Shown in pieces: positions 1 to 7,918 of a stretch of DNA of 17,432 bases. The stretch is from the NCBI GenBank assembly GCA_900539725.1, contig UQDI01000030.1:1-17432 (forward strand). The letters are read 5' to 3'. Below the pieces are notes generated by a model that saw only the letters and a list, made by a program, of their open reading frames with translations, did no database searches and was not told the origin of the DNA. The stretch is from an uncultured Eubacteriales bacterium. GTDB lineage: Bacteria; Bacillota; Clostridia; Tissierellales; Peptoniphilaceae. Made by a program: the position numbers and the translations under genes. The stretch's first letter is position 1, and each line of letters starts with the position of its first letter.

Positions 1-2325
1 TATGTATTTAATGAATGGCAAAAAGTTAAAGCTGGCGAAACTGATGACAGCTTAGTAGAAGTAAAACCAGCAGAAAAAATTGATTTAGCTAAAAATAAAT
101 ACACTGACAAGGTAACAGTAATAGAAGCATCTTATTTTGAAAGATTTGAAGCAACGCCAATTGTTAAGCCGATAAAAACCGAAGAACTTCACACACCTGA
201 AGGAAAAGAAATTACTGATAAAGATTTAATTAAACAAATTACTCCACCAGAGAATAAAGAAATTGAATCAATAACAGTAGTTGAAAGACCAGATCCTTCA
301 AAGCCTAGTAAGCAAGAAGCCAAAGTAACTATTAAATACAAAGACGGCTCAACACAAGGAACAAATGACGATCCTGTTGTAATACCTGTAGAAGTTCACA
401 AAAACATAATTCCAGAAGCACCTGGTGGACAAAGACCGAAGGACGCATTGGATAATTATGTAAAAGTAATCTTCAAGGCAGGCACAGGCGGAAGCCTATC
501 AGGCGATACAGTTTACTATGTATCACCAGAAGTTGAAGTGGACATGACAGAATCTGCTGGAAAGATTACAAAGACTCCAGAAGTTGGATATATCAGTGGA
601 GATTGGGACACAAGTGAAACTAAAAAGTTAAAAGCAACATTTACTGCTAAAGAAACTGAATTTACTTTTAACTTTACAAAGACAAAAGATATAGTAGAAA
701 AAACAGACGACAATGTTAAAAAGCCAGACGGATATGTAGAAGTTATTTTCAAGACAGAAGATGAAGCTAAGGGTAAACTTGATGGAGGTAAATTAGTAAA
801 AATCTACTATGTAAATCCAAAGGCTGGCATTAAACTTGTTGAATTGGCAGAGGGAACACAAGCTGCAGAAAAACAACTTGCAGTACCAAAAACAGCTCCT
901 GCTACAAACTATGAATTTGAAACTTGGTACGAAGAAATCGACCAAACAACTGCAATCACAAGCGAAAGAATCCATGTAGCTAAATTTAAATTAGCTAAAG
1001 TAACATTAACTTATGAAGCAGGCGAAGGCAAAGGAACAGTACCAGCGAAAGTTGAAGTAGACCACGGCACAAAAGTTAGATTAGCTAATGCTGATAATTT
1101 ATCAAAAGAAAATGCTAAATTTGCCGGCTGGAAGATAGGCGAAAAAACTTATCAAGCAGGCGACGAAATAACATTAAATGAAAATATTACAGCAACAGCA
1201 CAATGGACTGCAACTAAACACACAGTTACTTTCAATAGCATGGGCGGCAGCGACGTAGCAAGTCAAACAGTTGCTCACGAAGATAAAGCAACAGAACCAA
1301 GTCCAGCACCAAGATTAGATGGCAAAGTATTTATGGGCTGGAAAGAAAATGCAAGTGATACAAATTACTTTGATTTTGCTAACACAGCTATAACAGAAGA
1401 CAAAACACTAATAGCTATTTGGGAAAAACCAGTTCAAAAGATTAAAGAAAATGATCCAGTTGAAGAACAATTTATTAAGGTAACTTTCAAAGAAGGAGAC
1501 CATGGTAAGTTAACACTTGAAGGCACAGAACAAACAAATCCTGTTGCTTACAAAGTAGATAAAAATTATACAATGGCTCAAGCTATGAAAAATGGCTTGG
1601 TAGTACCAAAAGCAATAGCAAACACTTACTATAAATTAGCTGAAAACTTCTCGGGCTGGGACAAAGCTCTGGACTTAACACTTGCAGCTGGTGAAACAGA
1701 AAAAGTATTCACAGCACAATATGCACCTATAGCAGATGTAATTCCTATAGACCCAGCTAAGACGGATGAAGAAATTCAAAAAGAAAGACCAGATGACATG
1801 GTTGTAGTTAAATTTGTTGTTGATGAAACTAAAGCCTTTATGGAAGCTACAAGTAAATTCTATGTTGCAAAAAATAAAGAAGTAACTATCACTCCACCAG
1901 CAGTATATAACAGAATTGATTTAGATAACTTTGCTGGTTGGGAAGGAATAACATTAAATTCAGAAAGACTTTTAGTAGATACATTTGATAAAGATACAGA
2001 AATTAGAGCAAAAGACGAAAGACTTGTCGAAATGAAAATATTTGAACCAGTAGCAGGAGATGACTTTATCTTTGCTAAGAAAGACAGTTTAGAGGCTGGT
2101 GCCATAGGACATCTTGAACTTATTCGTGGAAGTGAAACATATAGTGTTTTATCTGGAGAAGAAGTTCAAGAGAAAAAGATTGGTAGACGTACAATTAAAC
2201 AAGTTCGTTTTGGCTTCAAAGTTCCTACTGAAATTGGCGGCAAACTTCAATCTGGCGACAGAATTCGTTATTGGGCTCAAAAAGGCAGTATGAAATCAGT
2301 TGCTACAGAGATCATAATTAAATAA
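1..2325 (+). CDS. Large repeat-containing surface protein, 5' end outside the window
   Basis: The reading frame is open from base 1 to the TAA at 2323-2325, giving 774 visible residues; the true start and any signal peptide lie upstream. A TTG at 448 is internal and not a credible start. Visible modules: a Rib-like segment (about nt 180-405, ending in a VIPVEVHKNI strand); four copies of a roughly 90-residue module opening with an aromatic followed by VxVxF (near nt 457, 733, 1468, 1795); two InlB-type/Listeria-Bacteroides repeats (about nt 997-1431, with FAGW and FMGW motifs and AxW ends); and a C-terminal Ig-like domain from about nt 2020. No cysteine, LPXTG motif, C-terminal membrane helix or SLH domain is seen in the visible part, so the anchor is either N-terminal or absent. 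The protein is very rich in Lys, Glu and Thr, as in other extracellular stalks. It is probably co-transcribed with the SLH protein 12 bp downstream. Adhesin-like function is inferred from family resemblance only. Confidence 0.85.
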   Translation, partial: YVFNEWQKVKAGETDDSLVEVKPAEKIDLAKNKYTDKVTVIEASYFERFEATPIVKPIKTEELHTPEGKEITDKDLIKQITPPENKEIESITVVERPDPSKPSKQEAKVTIKYKDGSTQGTNDDPVVIPVEVHKNIIPEAPGGQRPKDALDNYVKVIFKAGTGGSLSGDTVYYVSPEVEVDMTESAGKITKTPEVGYISGDWDTSETKKLKATFTAKETEFTFNFTKTKDIVEKTDDNVKKPDGYVEVIFKTEDEAKGKLDGGKLVKIYYVNPKAGIKLVELAEGTQAAEKQLAVPKTAPATNYEFETWYEEIDQTTAITSERIHVAKFKLAKVTLTYEAGEGKGTVPAKVEVDHGTKVRLANADNLSKENAKFAGWKIGEKTYQAGDEITLNENITATAQWTATKHTVTFNSMGGSDVASQTVAHEDKATEPSPAPRLDGKVFMGWKENASDTNYFDFANTAITEDKTLIAIWEKPVQKIKENDPVEEQFIKVTFKEGDHGKLTLEGTEQTNPVAYKVDKNYTMAQAMKNGLVVPKAIANTYYKLAENFSGWDKALDLTLAAGETEKVFTAQYAPIADVIPIDPAKTDEEIQKERPDDMVVVKFVVDETKAFMEATSKFYVAKNKEVTITPPAVYNRIDLDNFAGWEGITLNSERLLVDTFDKDTEIRAKDERLVEMKIFEPVAGDDFIFAKKDSLEAGAIGHLELIRGSETYSVLSGEEVQEKKIGRRTIKQVRFGFKVPTEIGGKLQSGDRIRYWAQKGSMKSVATEIIIK

Positions 2326-2340
2326 GGGGTTGATACTTTG
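2324..2340 (+). promoter_or_regulatory. Ribosome binding site overlapping the upstream stop, with a TTG start
   Basis: AAGGGG at 2324-2329 overlaps the TAA of the preceding gene and lies 8 nt before the TTG at 2338. The TTG is followed at once by a textbook signal peptide, which fixes the start. The stop-SD overlap suggests translational coupling of the two surface-protein genes. Confidence 0.75.
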
Positions 2341-5300
2341 AAAAATAAATTAACAGCATTTATGCTGGCTCTATTACTACTGGTACAAAGTTTTGTGCCG
2401 GTAGTATCAAGGGCATCAAACGATAGCTTAAATATAAAACAAGAAAGTGATCTCGTAAAAGTTGGCGAGTTAGATATTGATTCATATCCTAAGCTAGATA
2501 ATAAAACTATCTTAGCAATTCAAAAACAAGCGAGAGAAAATAAAAAATTAGAAAAAAGAACAAAAGGCTCAGGATTATTTTCGGTGGACAGTCCATATTT
2601 ACCAGGACAAAATCCTACAGACGAAGAAAAAGCTGCAGCTTATGGCAATTTAAACGTAGATTTTAAAGTCTTTGGACTAAAAGAGAATGGCACTGAAAAA
2701 GAATTCCAATGGAATGAGATATTTGGTACTGATTCTAATGGAAAGCCTGGTACAGCTGACATTTACTTTGTTCAAAGAGATGCAGAAACAAATGCTGAAA
2801 TCCATAGGTTTAAGTTAACTGTTAATAAAGCCGGAGAATATAAATTGTTAGACATATACGGCAAACCTGCTAATCTACCTCTTTATTCAACAGCTTTAAA
2901 GCCTTATAAATATGATGTTGAATTAGATATAGGCGTTAGTGAAAAAGTAATGTTTTTAACTGTAAAATTATTGTACTCTGGAAACAAGGTAGCTTCTTTT
3001 ACAAAGGACGCTGATGGAAATATAATTGCAGACATACCACTTGATTTACAACTAGCACAAATTGCCTCGACAAAATTCGTATCAGAATGGAAAACTGATG
3101 TTGAAGAGAGCACTAGACCTGCAGTTAATGGGGACTTTGACACTTTAGATAATCAAGATCTAAGATATTTTCCGTTCCCTAAAAATGATACAGATGAACT
3201 AAAGCTAAGGATGGAAAGTTATAATCTTGAAACAGATGATTGGCCTGGATATGACCCACAAACTCCACCACACTTAAGAGTTATTCCTAAAGTTAGCGTT
3301 GAAGAGGATATGCTAGAAGACCCAGCAACATATGAAATTGATAAAGATAAGAGTAGAATTACAGCAAATGGTAAAACATATAAATATGATTTAAAATATG
3401 ATGTCATTAACGGTGGCAAGCTTACTATGACAGAGATTATACCATTAACATTTGATGCTAATGGCGGTAAGTTTGCTTCTATTACAGATCCAGCTGTAGA
3501 ACAAAAAATCGTTAAAGAAGTTGAATATGAAAAAGACTTAAGTGAAGAGGTAGAAAAGCCTAAAAAAGAAAGAGAAACTTTTAAGGGATGGTCATTAACA
3601 CAAGACGGAGAAGCTCTTTCTGACGAGGAATTTAATAAAGCTATAAAAAACGTTAAAGCAGCAAAGACTTTCTATGCTGTTTGGGACAACAATCCAATTA
3701 AGGCAGATGTACTTGAAGTAAAAGAATCTTTTAAAGATGGAACAGGTTATGTCAATGACTTTATTCCTACACTTAAAACTTTAAAGGGACAAGTAAAGAT
3801 TAAAGACGCAAATGGAGATCCACAAGCATTAACAGAGGGTGATAAGATTGAAATATTAGATGATAGTGGAAATCCTATTGCTGATGCAGATTTAAAAGAT
3901 AAATTATATGAAAAGTTAAAAGAAGACGACACGACAGAAGTTTCTCGTAACGTTACTTTAAAGGCAAAAGTAACTCATGCTAATGGCACAAGCCAAACGG
4001 TTGATATTAACATTAAGGTTATTAAAAACATTTACGAAGCAAAAACTTTAACTGAAAAGCCTTACTACGTACCAAAGGACTATGTAAAAGTAACAGTTGA
4101 CCCAACAACAAAGGCTAAAGACCCACAAAAAACTTACTACTATGTAAATCCTGAAGCAAAAGTAGTTATACCAGGATCAAATCCAACAGGAACTGGCGAT
4201 AATGTATTTACTAGGTGGTTCATGAAGGCAGATGATGCATCAGGAGACGGGACTGAATATAAACTTGAAGAAAAACCAAGAACTAAATTTGAAAAAGCAA
4301 GTACAATCACTGCTCAATACGTTTCTGACGTCATACCACAACCAGGAGAAGACAAACCAAAAGAAGTACCAAATGACTTTGTTCTAGTAGAATTTAAAGA
4401 AGGAACAAATGGTTCGCTTGAAGGAACAAGGAAATATTGGGTTAATCCAAAGGCTGGAAAGAAATTATCAGATATAATTCATCCAACAATAAAAGCGGCT
4501 GATGAATGGAAAGATAATGGCTGGGACAAAGAAGATACTACTGAGATAAAAACAGCATTAGAAGTTACAGCTAAGTATCTAAAGAAAGTTTTAACAACAG
4601 AGCCTAAAGATCAAACAGACAAAGATAAATATGTAAAAGTAGAGTTCGACAAAGGTGAGCACGGAACTATACCTGAAGATGCAACAAAAACTTATTGGGT
4701 GCTAAAAGATGTAGAAGTTAATCTTACAGCGCCAACTGTAACAGCTAATGAAGGTTATACTCAAAAAACTGGCGATGATGCTTGGTCACCGAAGAAGGCT
4801 AAATCATATAGTGAAGAGACAAAGCACGTTGCTCAATACACTTATACAGGCAAAGATGTAATTGAACAACCTGGAGATAAAAAACCTGATACAGTACCAA
4901 AAGATTTTGTGAAAGTTGCTGTTGTTCCGACAGACAAAGCAACTGTTGATACTAATAAAATTTATTGGGTTGCTCCTAACAAGGAAGTAACAATTCCATT
5001 TGCAAAGCCACTTGGTAAAGAAGTTCCAGTTAGTCAAGTTGATCCAAAGAATCCTAAGGCATATAAGTGGGTGTTCACAAAGTGGACTTCTGATGAAACA
5101 CCAGTTAGAACATGGGATAAAGATATTGATACAGGCATAGTTGGAACATTTACAAAAGAAACAACTATTACTGCACAATATGATAAAAGTACAACAGAAC
5201 AAGGCTCAGTTGTTGCAGATGAAATAACTGTTCACGAATCATTTAAAAACAAAAATGATTGGGTTAATAACTTTATTGAGACTGAAGCAAGCGAAGCTAT

Positions 5301-6984
5301 TCTTAAAGCGGCAGTTAAAGTAATAGGCGCTGATGGAAATAAGACAACTTTACCTGAAGGTAGCAAAGTTGAATTATTAGATAAAGATGGAAATGTTAAA
5401 TCATATACAGATTTAGCGGCAGAACTTTATGATAAGCTTCAAGAAAAAACTAACGAAAAAGAAAATGGTATTGAAAAGCCATATAGAACAGAAACTGTTA
5501 AGGCAAAAGTAACATTTAAGAACGGTGAAGTTCAAGATGTAGAAATACCTATTAAGGTTATAAAAAACATCTACGAAGCAAAGACTTTAACAGAAAAACC
5601 TATATACGTTCCAAAGGATTACTTGAAAGTTACAGTAGATCCGACAACAAAGGCGACTGATCCACAAAAAACTTATTACTATGTAAACCCAGCTGCTAAA
5701 GTTGTAATTCCAGGATCAGATCCAGAAGCAATTAGTGGATTTAAATTTGTTAATTGGACTACACCAGGAAAAGATGCTGATGGAAAGGATATTGATGCTC
5801 CATATGAATTAAAAGAAAGACATCAATTTGATAAAGAAACAACTATAACTGCAAACTATGTTAACGAAAAAGATATCATTGAATTTGATCCTAAAAAACC
5901 AGTTGCAAAACCTGAAGGATTTATAACAGTATCCTTTGATGCTGATTTAGGCCTAAAGTTAACAGATATTAAATTCTATCATGTAAAGATAGGCGCAAAA
6001 GATACAAATGAAAAACCATTAACACTTGCAGCATTGAAAAAACCAGACTATGATGCAGCCAGTGGATATGCTTTTAATGGATGGGACAAGCCAGATACAA
6101 CTCCTATTGGCGATCAAGACATCGTAGTAACTGCTTTAGCTAAGCAAGCCTCTTCACCTGACAAGCCAGGCGATGAACCAGGCTACAGACCATCTTATCC
6201 AGAAATTATCTACAGAGACAGAATTGTCGAAAAAGAAAAGATTGTTGAAAAGATTGTCAAAGTTGGCGAAAACGATGAGCTTCTTAAGGAAATCAGATAC
6301 ATGCAAGGCTACAACGGCAAGTTCAGACCATACGATGGCTTAACAAGAGCCGAAGCTGCTCAAATCTTAGCTAACGCTCTAAAGGCTGACGGCTACAGAT
6401 ACGATGCAAACTACAATCTAAGCTACACAGACGTTGGCAATAAGTGGTACACAGACGCTGTTAGAGTAGTGACTCAAGCAAATGTATTCCAAGGCTATAG
6501 CGATGGAACATTTAGACCACAAAGCAAGATCACTAGAGCTGAGTGGGTAGCAACTCTTAGAAGGTTCCAAGACATTAAGGAGGCAAATGGCAATGCCATG
6601 ATGCTAAGAAGCGGTCACTGGGCAACAGCTGAAGTACAAGCGGCTTATGAAGCTGGCTGGCTAGGCGTTTACCAAGATGGTACAGCGAAGTTTGATGCTG
6701 ACAAGCCTATCACAAGACAAGAAGTTGCCTACGTTTCAAACAGAGCCTTCAGAAGAGTGCTTGACAAGGTATATCTAAGAAGAAGTGTAAACACACTATT
6801 AACTTACAAGGATATCAACCCAAGTATGCCTCTATATGAAGACATCTTATGCGCAAGCAACACACTTCTTACTGATAATAAATATTACAAGGCCAATACT
6901 ATTGTAATGGACAATGTGACATTTAATATTGTGACTGATTATATGGCTATTACTCAAAAGAAATTCCAGTATATTTCGCGTTAA
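2338..6984 (+). CDS. SLH-anchored multi-repeat surface protein (adhesin-like), 1548 aa
   Basis: It starts at TTG. Residues 1-27 form a signal peptide (KNK, hydrophobic LTAFMLALLLLVQSF, likely cleavage after SRA). Residues about 30-365 are an unrecognised head region. An InlB-type repeat follows (about 369-451, with FDANGG and FKGW). Two Rib-like modules (about 457-560 and 960-1075) are each followed by a module opening P-x-D-(Y/F)-(V/L)-x-V. Six such Y/F-VxV modules start near residues 578, 677, 761, 853, 1091 and 1191. A short charged, coil-prone spacer (about 1285-1315, IVEKEKIVEKIVKV) precedes three SLH domains (about 1317-1378, 1379-1440, 1441-1500) with motifs YNGKFRPYDGLTRAE, GYSDGTFRPQSKITRAEW and ADKPITRQE. 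A tail of about 48 residues carries the only cysteine I see (EDILCASN). SLH domains bind pyruvylated secondary wall polymer, so the protein is expected on the cell wall. Its last codons and stop lie inside a palindromic element (see 6972-7096). Confidence 0.9.
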   Translation: MKNKLTAFMLALLLLVQSFVPVVSRASNDSLNIKQESDLVKVGELDIDSYPKLDNKTILAIQKQARENKKLEKRTKGSGLFSVDSPYLPGQNPTDEEKAAAYGNLNVDFKVFGLKENGTEKEFQWNEIFGTDSNGKPGTADIYFVQRDAETNAEIHRFKLTVNKAGEYKLLDIYGKPANLPLYSTALKPYKYDVELDIGVSEKVMFLTVKLLYSGNKVASFTKDADGNIIADIPLDLQLAQIASTKFVSEWKTDVEESTRPAVNGDFDTLDNQDLRYFPFPKNDTDELKLRMESYNLETDDWPGYDPQTPPHLRVIPKVSVEEDMLEDPATYEIDKDKSRITANGKTYKYDLKYDVINGGKLTMTEIIPLTFDANGGKFASITDPAVEQKIVKEVEYEKDLSEEVEKPKKERETFKGWSLTQDGEALSDEEFNKAIKNVKAAKTFYAVWDNNPIKADVLEVKESFKDGTGYVNDFIPTLKTLKGQVKIKDANGDPQALTEGDKIEILDDSGNPIADADLKDKLYEKLKEDDTTEVSRNVTLKAKVTHANGTSQTVDINIKVIKNIYEAKTLTEKPYYVPKDYVKVTVDPTTKAKDPQKTYYYVNPEAKVVIPGSNPTGTGDNVFTRWFMKADDASGDGTEYKLEEKPRTKFEKASTITAQYVSDVIPQPGEDKPKEVPNDFVLVEFKEGTNGSLEGTRKYWVNPKAGKKLSDIIHPTIKAADEWKDNGWDKEDTTEIKTALEVTAKYLKKVLTTEPKDQTDKDKYVKVEFDKGEHGTIPEDATKTYWVLKDVEVNLTAPTVTANEGYTQKTGDDAWSPKKAKSYSEETKHVAQYTYTGKDVIEQPGDKKPDTVPKDFVKVAVVPTDKATVDTNKIYWVAPNKEVTIPFAKPLGKEVPVSQVDPKNPKAYKWVFTKWTSDETPVRTWDKDIDTGIVGTFTKETTITAQYDKSTTEQGSVVADEITVHESFKNKNDWVNNFIETEASEAILKAAVKVIGADGNKTTLPEGSKVELLDKDGNVKSYTDLAAELYDKLQEKTNEKENGIEKPYRTETVKAKVTFKNGEVQDVEIPIKVIKNIYEAKTLTEKPIYVPKDYLKVTVDPTTKATDPQKTYYYVNPAAKVVIPGSDPEAISGFKFVNWTTPGKDADGKDIDAPYELKERHQFDKETTITANYVNEKDIIEFDPKKPVAKPEGFITVSFDADLGLKLTDIKFYHVKIGAKDTNEKPLTLAALKKPDYDAASGYAFNGWDKPDTTPIGDQDIVVTALAKQASSPDKPGDEPGYRPSYPEIIYRDRIVEKEKIVEKIVKVGENDELLKEIRYMQGYNGKFRPYDGLTRAEAAQILANALKADGYRYDANYNLSYTDVGNKWYTDAVRVVTQANVFQGYSDGTFRPQSKITRAEWVATLRRFQDIKEANGNAMMLRSGHWATAEVQAAYEAGWLGVYQDGTAKFDADKPITRQEVAYVSNRAFRRVLDKVYLRRSVNTLLTYKDINPSMPLYEDILCASNTLLTDNKYYKANTIVMDNVTFNIVTDYMAITQKKFQYISR
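4015..4185 (+). repeat. Duplicated module within the SLH protein, copy 1
   Basis: Encodes 57 residues (KVIKNIYEAKTLTEKP... to the PGSNP turn), matched by copy 2 exactly 1539 nt downstream. By direct codon comparison, 52 of 57 residues are identical but 21 of those 52 use a different synonymous codon. The wider homologous region extends upstream into the Rib-like segment (about 3706) with lower identity. Confidence 0.85.
5554..5724 (+). repeat. Duplicated module within the SLH protein, copy 2
   Basis: Second copy of the module at 4015-4185, in the same frame, ending at the PGSDP turn. Amino-acid differences are Y/I, V/L, K/T, E/A and N/D; the remaining differences are silent. The homologous Rib-like segment before it starts near 5215. 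Confidence 0.85.
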
Positions 6985-7096
6985 AATTTCGACTAAGGCT
7001 TGCGCTCTCGCTTCCTTCCTCAACGTACGCACTTGTACGATGTCGGTCGGTCGCTCGTTATGCTTCGCCTTATTCATAAATTTTTTCAGCGAAATA
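6972..7096 (+). repeat. Palindromic 3'-end element overlapping the stop codon of the SLH protein
   Basis: Nested inverted repeats: TATTTCGC (6972-6979) with GCGAAATA (7089-7096); AAAATTT (6983-6989) with AAATTTT (7078-7084); AAGGC with GCCTT; and a central hairpin CGTAC-GCACTT-GTACG (7024-7039). The left end encodes Ile-Ser-Arg-stop of the upstream gene. The core at 7019-7055 reappears in inverted orientation at 7254-7290. No protein is encoded. It may be a mobile or repeated extragenic palindrome; its function is unknown. Confidence 0.7.
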
Positions 7097-7128
7097 GCAA
7101 AGCGGTTGATAAGCTTAAACAATAGTAT

Positions 7129-7172
7129 AAAATGAAAGCTGTGAGAATTTTTTCTCACCGCTTTCATTTTTT
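7129..7172 (+). terminator. Strong intrinsic terminator between convergent genes
   Basis: Long stem: AAAATGAAAGC (from 7129) pairs with GCTTTCATTTT and GTGAGAA pairs with TTCTCAC, with one T/C mismatch (7140/7159) and a 4-T loop (7148-7151). A T-tract ends at 7172. The reverse strand also has a short T-run after the stem, so it may serve the convergent gene at 7347-7715 as well. Confidence 0.85.
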
Positions 7173-7213
7173 ATCAATTTTTTTATCTTGTCAATGAATC
7201 GCCACCAAACCAA

Positions 7214-7336
7214 GTTCGCAGAGCGATTTGATTCACGGGACGAAGTGGAACGAAGCGGCCGACCGACATCGTACATAGAAGTACGTTGAGGGAGGGCGCA
7301 CAGCGAACAAGTTCCGTGGGCAAATCGAATGCGAAC
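7214..7336 (-). repeat. Second palindromic element sharing the CGTAC core, inverted
   Basis: Outer inverted repeats: GTTCGC/GCGAAC (7214-7219 and 7331-7336), CGATTTG/CAAATCG (7224-7230 and 7321-7327), CACGG/CCGTG (7234-7238 and 7314-7318), with GGAAC/GTTCC further in. The centre is CGTAC-ATAGAA-GTACG (7270-7285). On the minus strand its core matches the element at 6972-7096, including CTCAACGTAC and GTACGATGTCGGTCGG, while the outer arms differ. It lies just downstream of the minus-strand gene at 7347-7715, so both copies follow a gene in the same sense. Confidence 0.7.
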
Positions 7337-7346
7337 TATGCGAAAA

Positions 7347-7715
7347 TCATTTGCCTTTCATATTCAATACCTTCATATAAATCCCTCTCATATTTATTGC
7401 ATAATCATGTACATCTCTCACATATACATCGAAGGTATTTATCGTATTGTCATTTTTCCCTACCATTCTAACGGTTCCGAGCTTTTCATAGTCTTTGGCA
7501 TCGCTTTTTTTCATCATAGCATAGCCTTTTTGCTCGCACACGTAATCTAGCACATCTTTATCCACTTCTGTACTTAGAAATTCTTTGGTATCGGCTAGAT
7601 CTTTTAGGTTTTTATTCATTCTGGCTCTGCTGCTAAACATTGAATTATACAGTATTATAATCAGAATGAGTACGCCTATCATGCCGATGATGCCTGAATT
7701 GTCTTTTTTATCCAT
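7347..7715 (-). CDS. Small single-helix membrane protein, function unknown
   Basis: 122 residues from ATG (7713-7715), with AAAAGGAG at 7722-7729 at proper spacing. An N-terminal hydrophobic helix (about residues 9-24, IIGMIGVLILIIILYN) follows a short charged lead (MDKKDNS), suggesting one membrane anchor with a soluble C-terminal domain. The soluble part (about 30-122) is charged and has one cysteine in DYVCEQKGYAMM. I do not recognise the family. The gene has its own promoter (7738-7765), so it is probably transcribed separately from the msrAB operon upstream, from which it is separated by a hairpin element. It ends in TGA, directly followed on the minus strand by TTTTCGCAT, resembling the left end of the 3' elements seen elsewhere here. 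Confidence 0.8.
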   Translation of the reverse strand: MDKKDNSGIIGMIGVLILIIILYNSMFSSRARMNKNLKDLADTKEFLSTEVDKDVLDYVCEQKGYAMMKKSDAKDYEKLGTVRMVGKNDNTINTFDVYVRDVHDYAINMRGIYMKVLNMKGK

Positions 7716-7737
7716 AATTAACTCCTTTTAAAACATC

Positions 7738-7765
7738 ATTATAAATTTATTCACTTTTAGATCAA
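7738..7765 (-). promoter_or_regulatory. Promoter of the small membrane protein gene
   Basis: On the minus strand, TTGATC (7765-7760), a 16-nt spacer, and a perfect TATAAT (7743-7738). The expected start of transcription is about 15-20 nt before the gene. Confidence 0.6.
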
Positions 7766-7769
7766 TCAA

Positions 7770-7861
7770 ATTTCGCAGAGAAAAGAAGAACCTCGGACAT
7801 AACCGTCCGAGAACCTTTACGCTACGATGAATGAGGTCCAGTCGCGATTTTAATGCGAAAT
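7770..7861 (-). repeat. GGTTC-hairpin 3' element downstream of msrAB
   Basis: Bounded by the inverted repeat ATTTCGCA/TGCGAAAT (7770-7777 and 7854-7861). Read on the minus strand it begins ATTTCGCATTAAAAT, then GCGTAAAGGTTC, a 7-bp hairpin CTCGGAC/GTCCGAG (stem 7792-7798 with 7805-7811), then GGTTCTTC. It lies in the sense orientation behind msrAB and just upstream of the next gene's promoter. It belongs to the same family as 10801-10852, 10943-10976 and 17211-17270. There is no T-tract directly after the hairpin, so it is not a typical intrinsic terminator. Confidence 0.65.
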
Positions 7862-7918
7862 CTTAAATTTCTTCCATAATAGTCGAAGCACAATAACAAC
7901 AACTATAACAATAATCAG
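7850..7918 (-). other. In-frame hydrophobic extension after the msrAB UGA stop
   Basis: Directly after the TGA (7919-7921) the msrAB frame continues for 22 codons to a TAA at 7850-7852. It encodes LIIVIVVVIVLRLLWKKFK plus three residues: a membrane-helix-like stretch with a basic end. The stop context is UGA-C, a context known to be prone to readthrough. Caveat: the DNA is a GTT/ATT-rich low-complexity run, which yields hydrophobic residues by composition. Expression is unproven. Confidence 0.4.

Noticed and set aside
448..450. TTG as the start of the first surface-protein gene
   Set aside because: The frame is open back to base 1 with the same protein style, and no ribosome site or signal peptide is present at 448.
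7286..7550. Short plus-strand open frames over the small membrane protein gene
   Set aside because: They are antisense to a gene with good promoter, ribosome site and membrane helix, and start inside a palindromic element.
7770..7861. tRNA-like or riboswitch structure
   Set aside because: GGTTC resembles a T-arm motif, but there is no acceptor stem, anticodon arm or CCA-type end, and the stems differ in length among copies.
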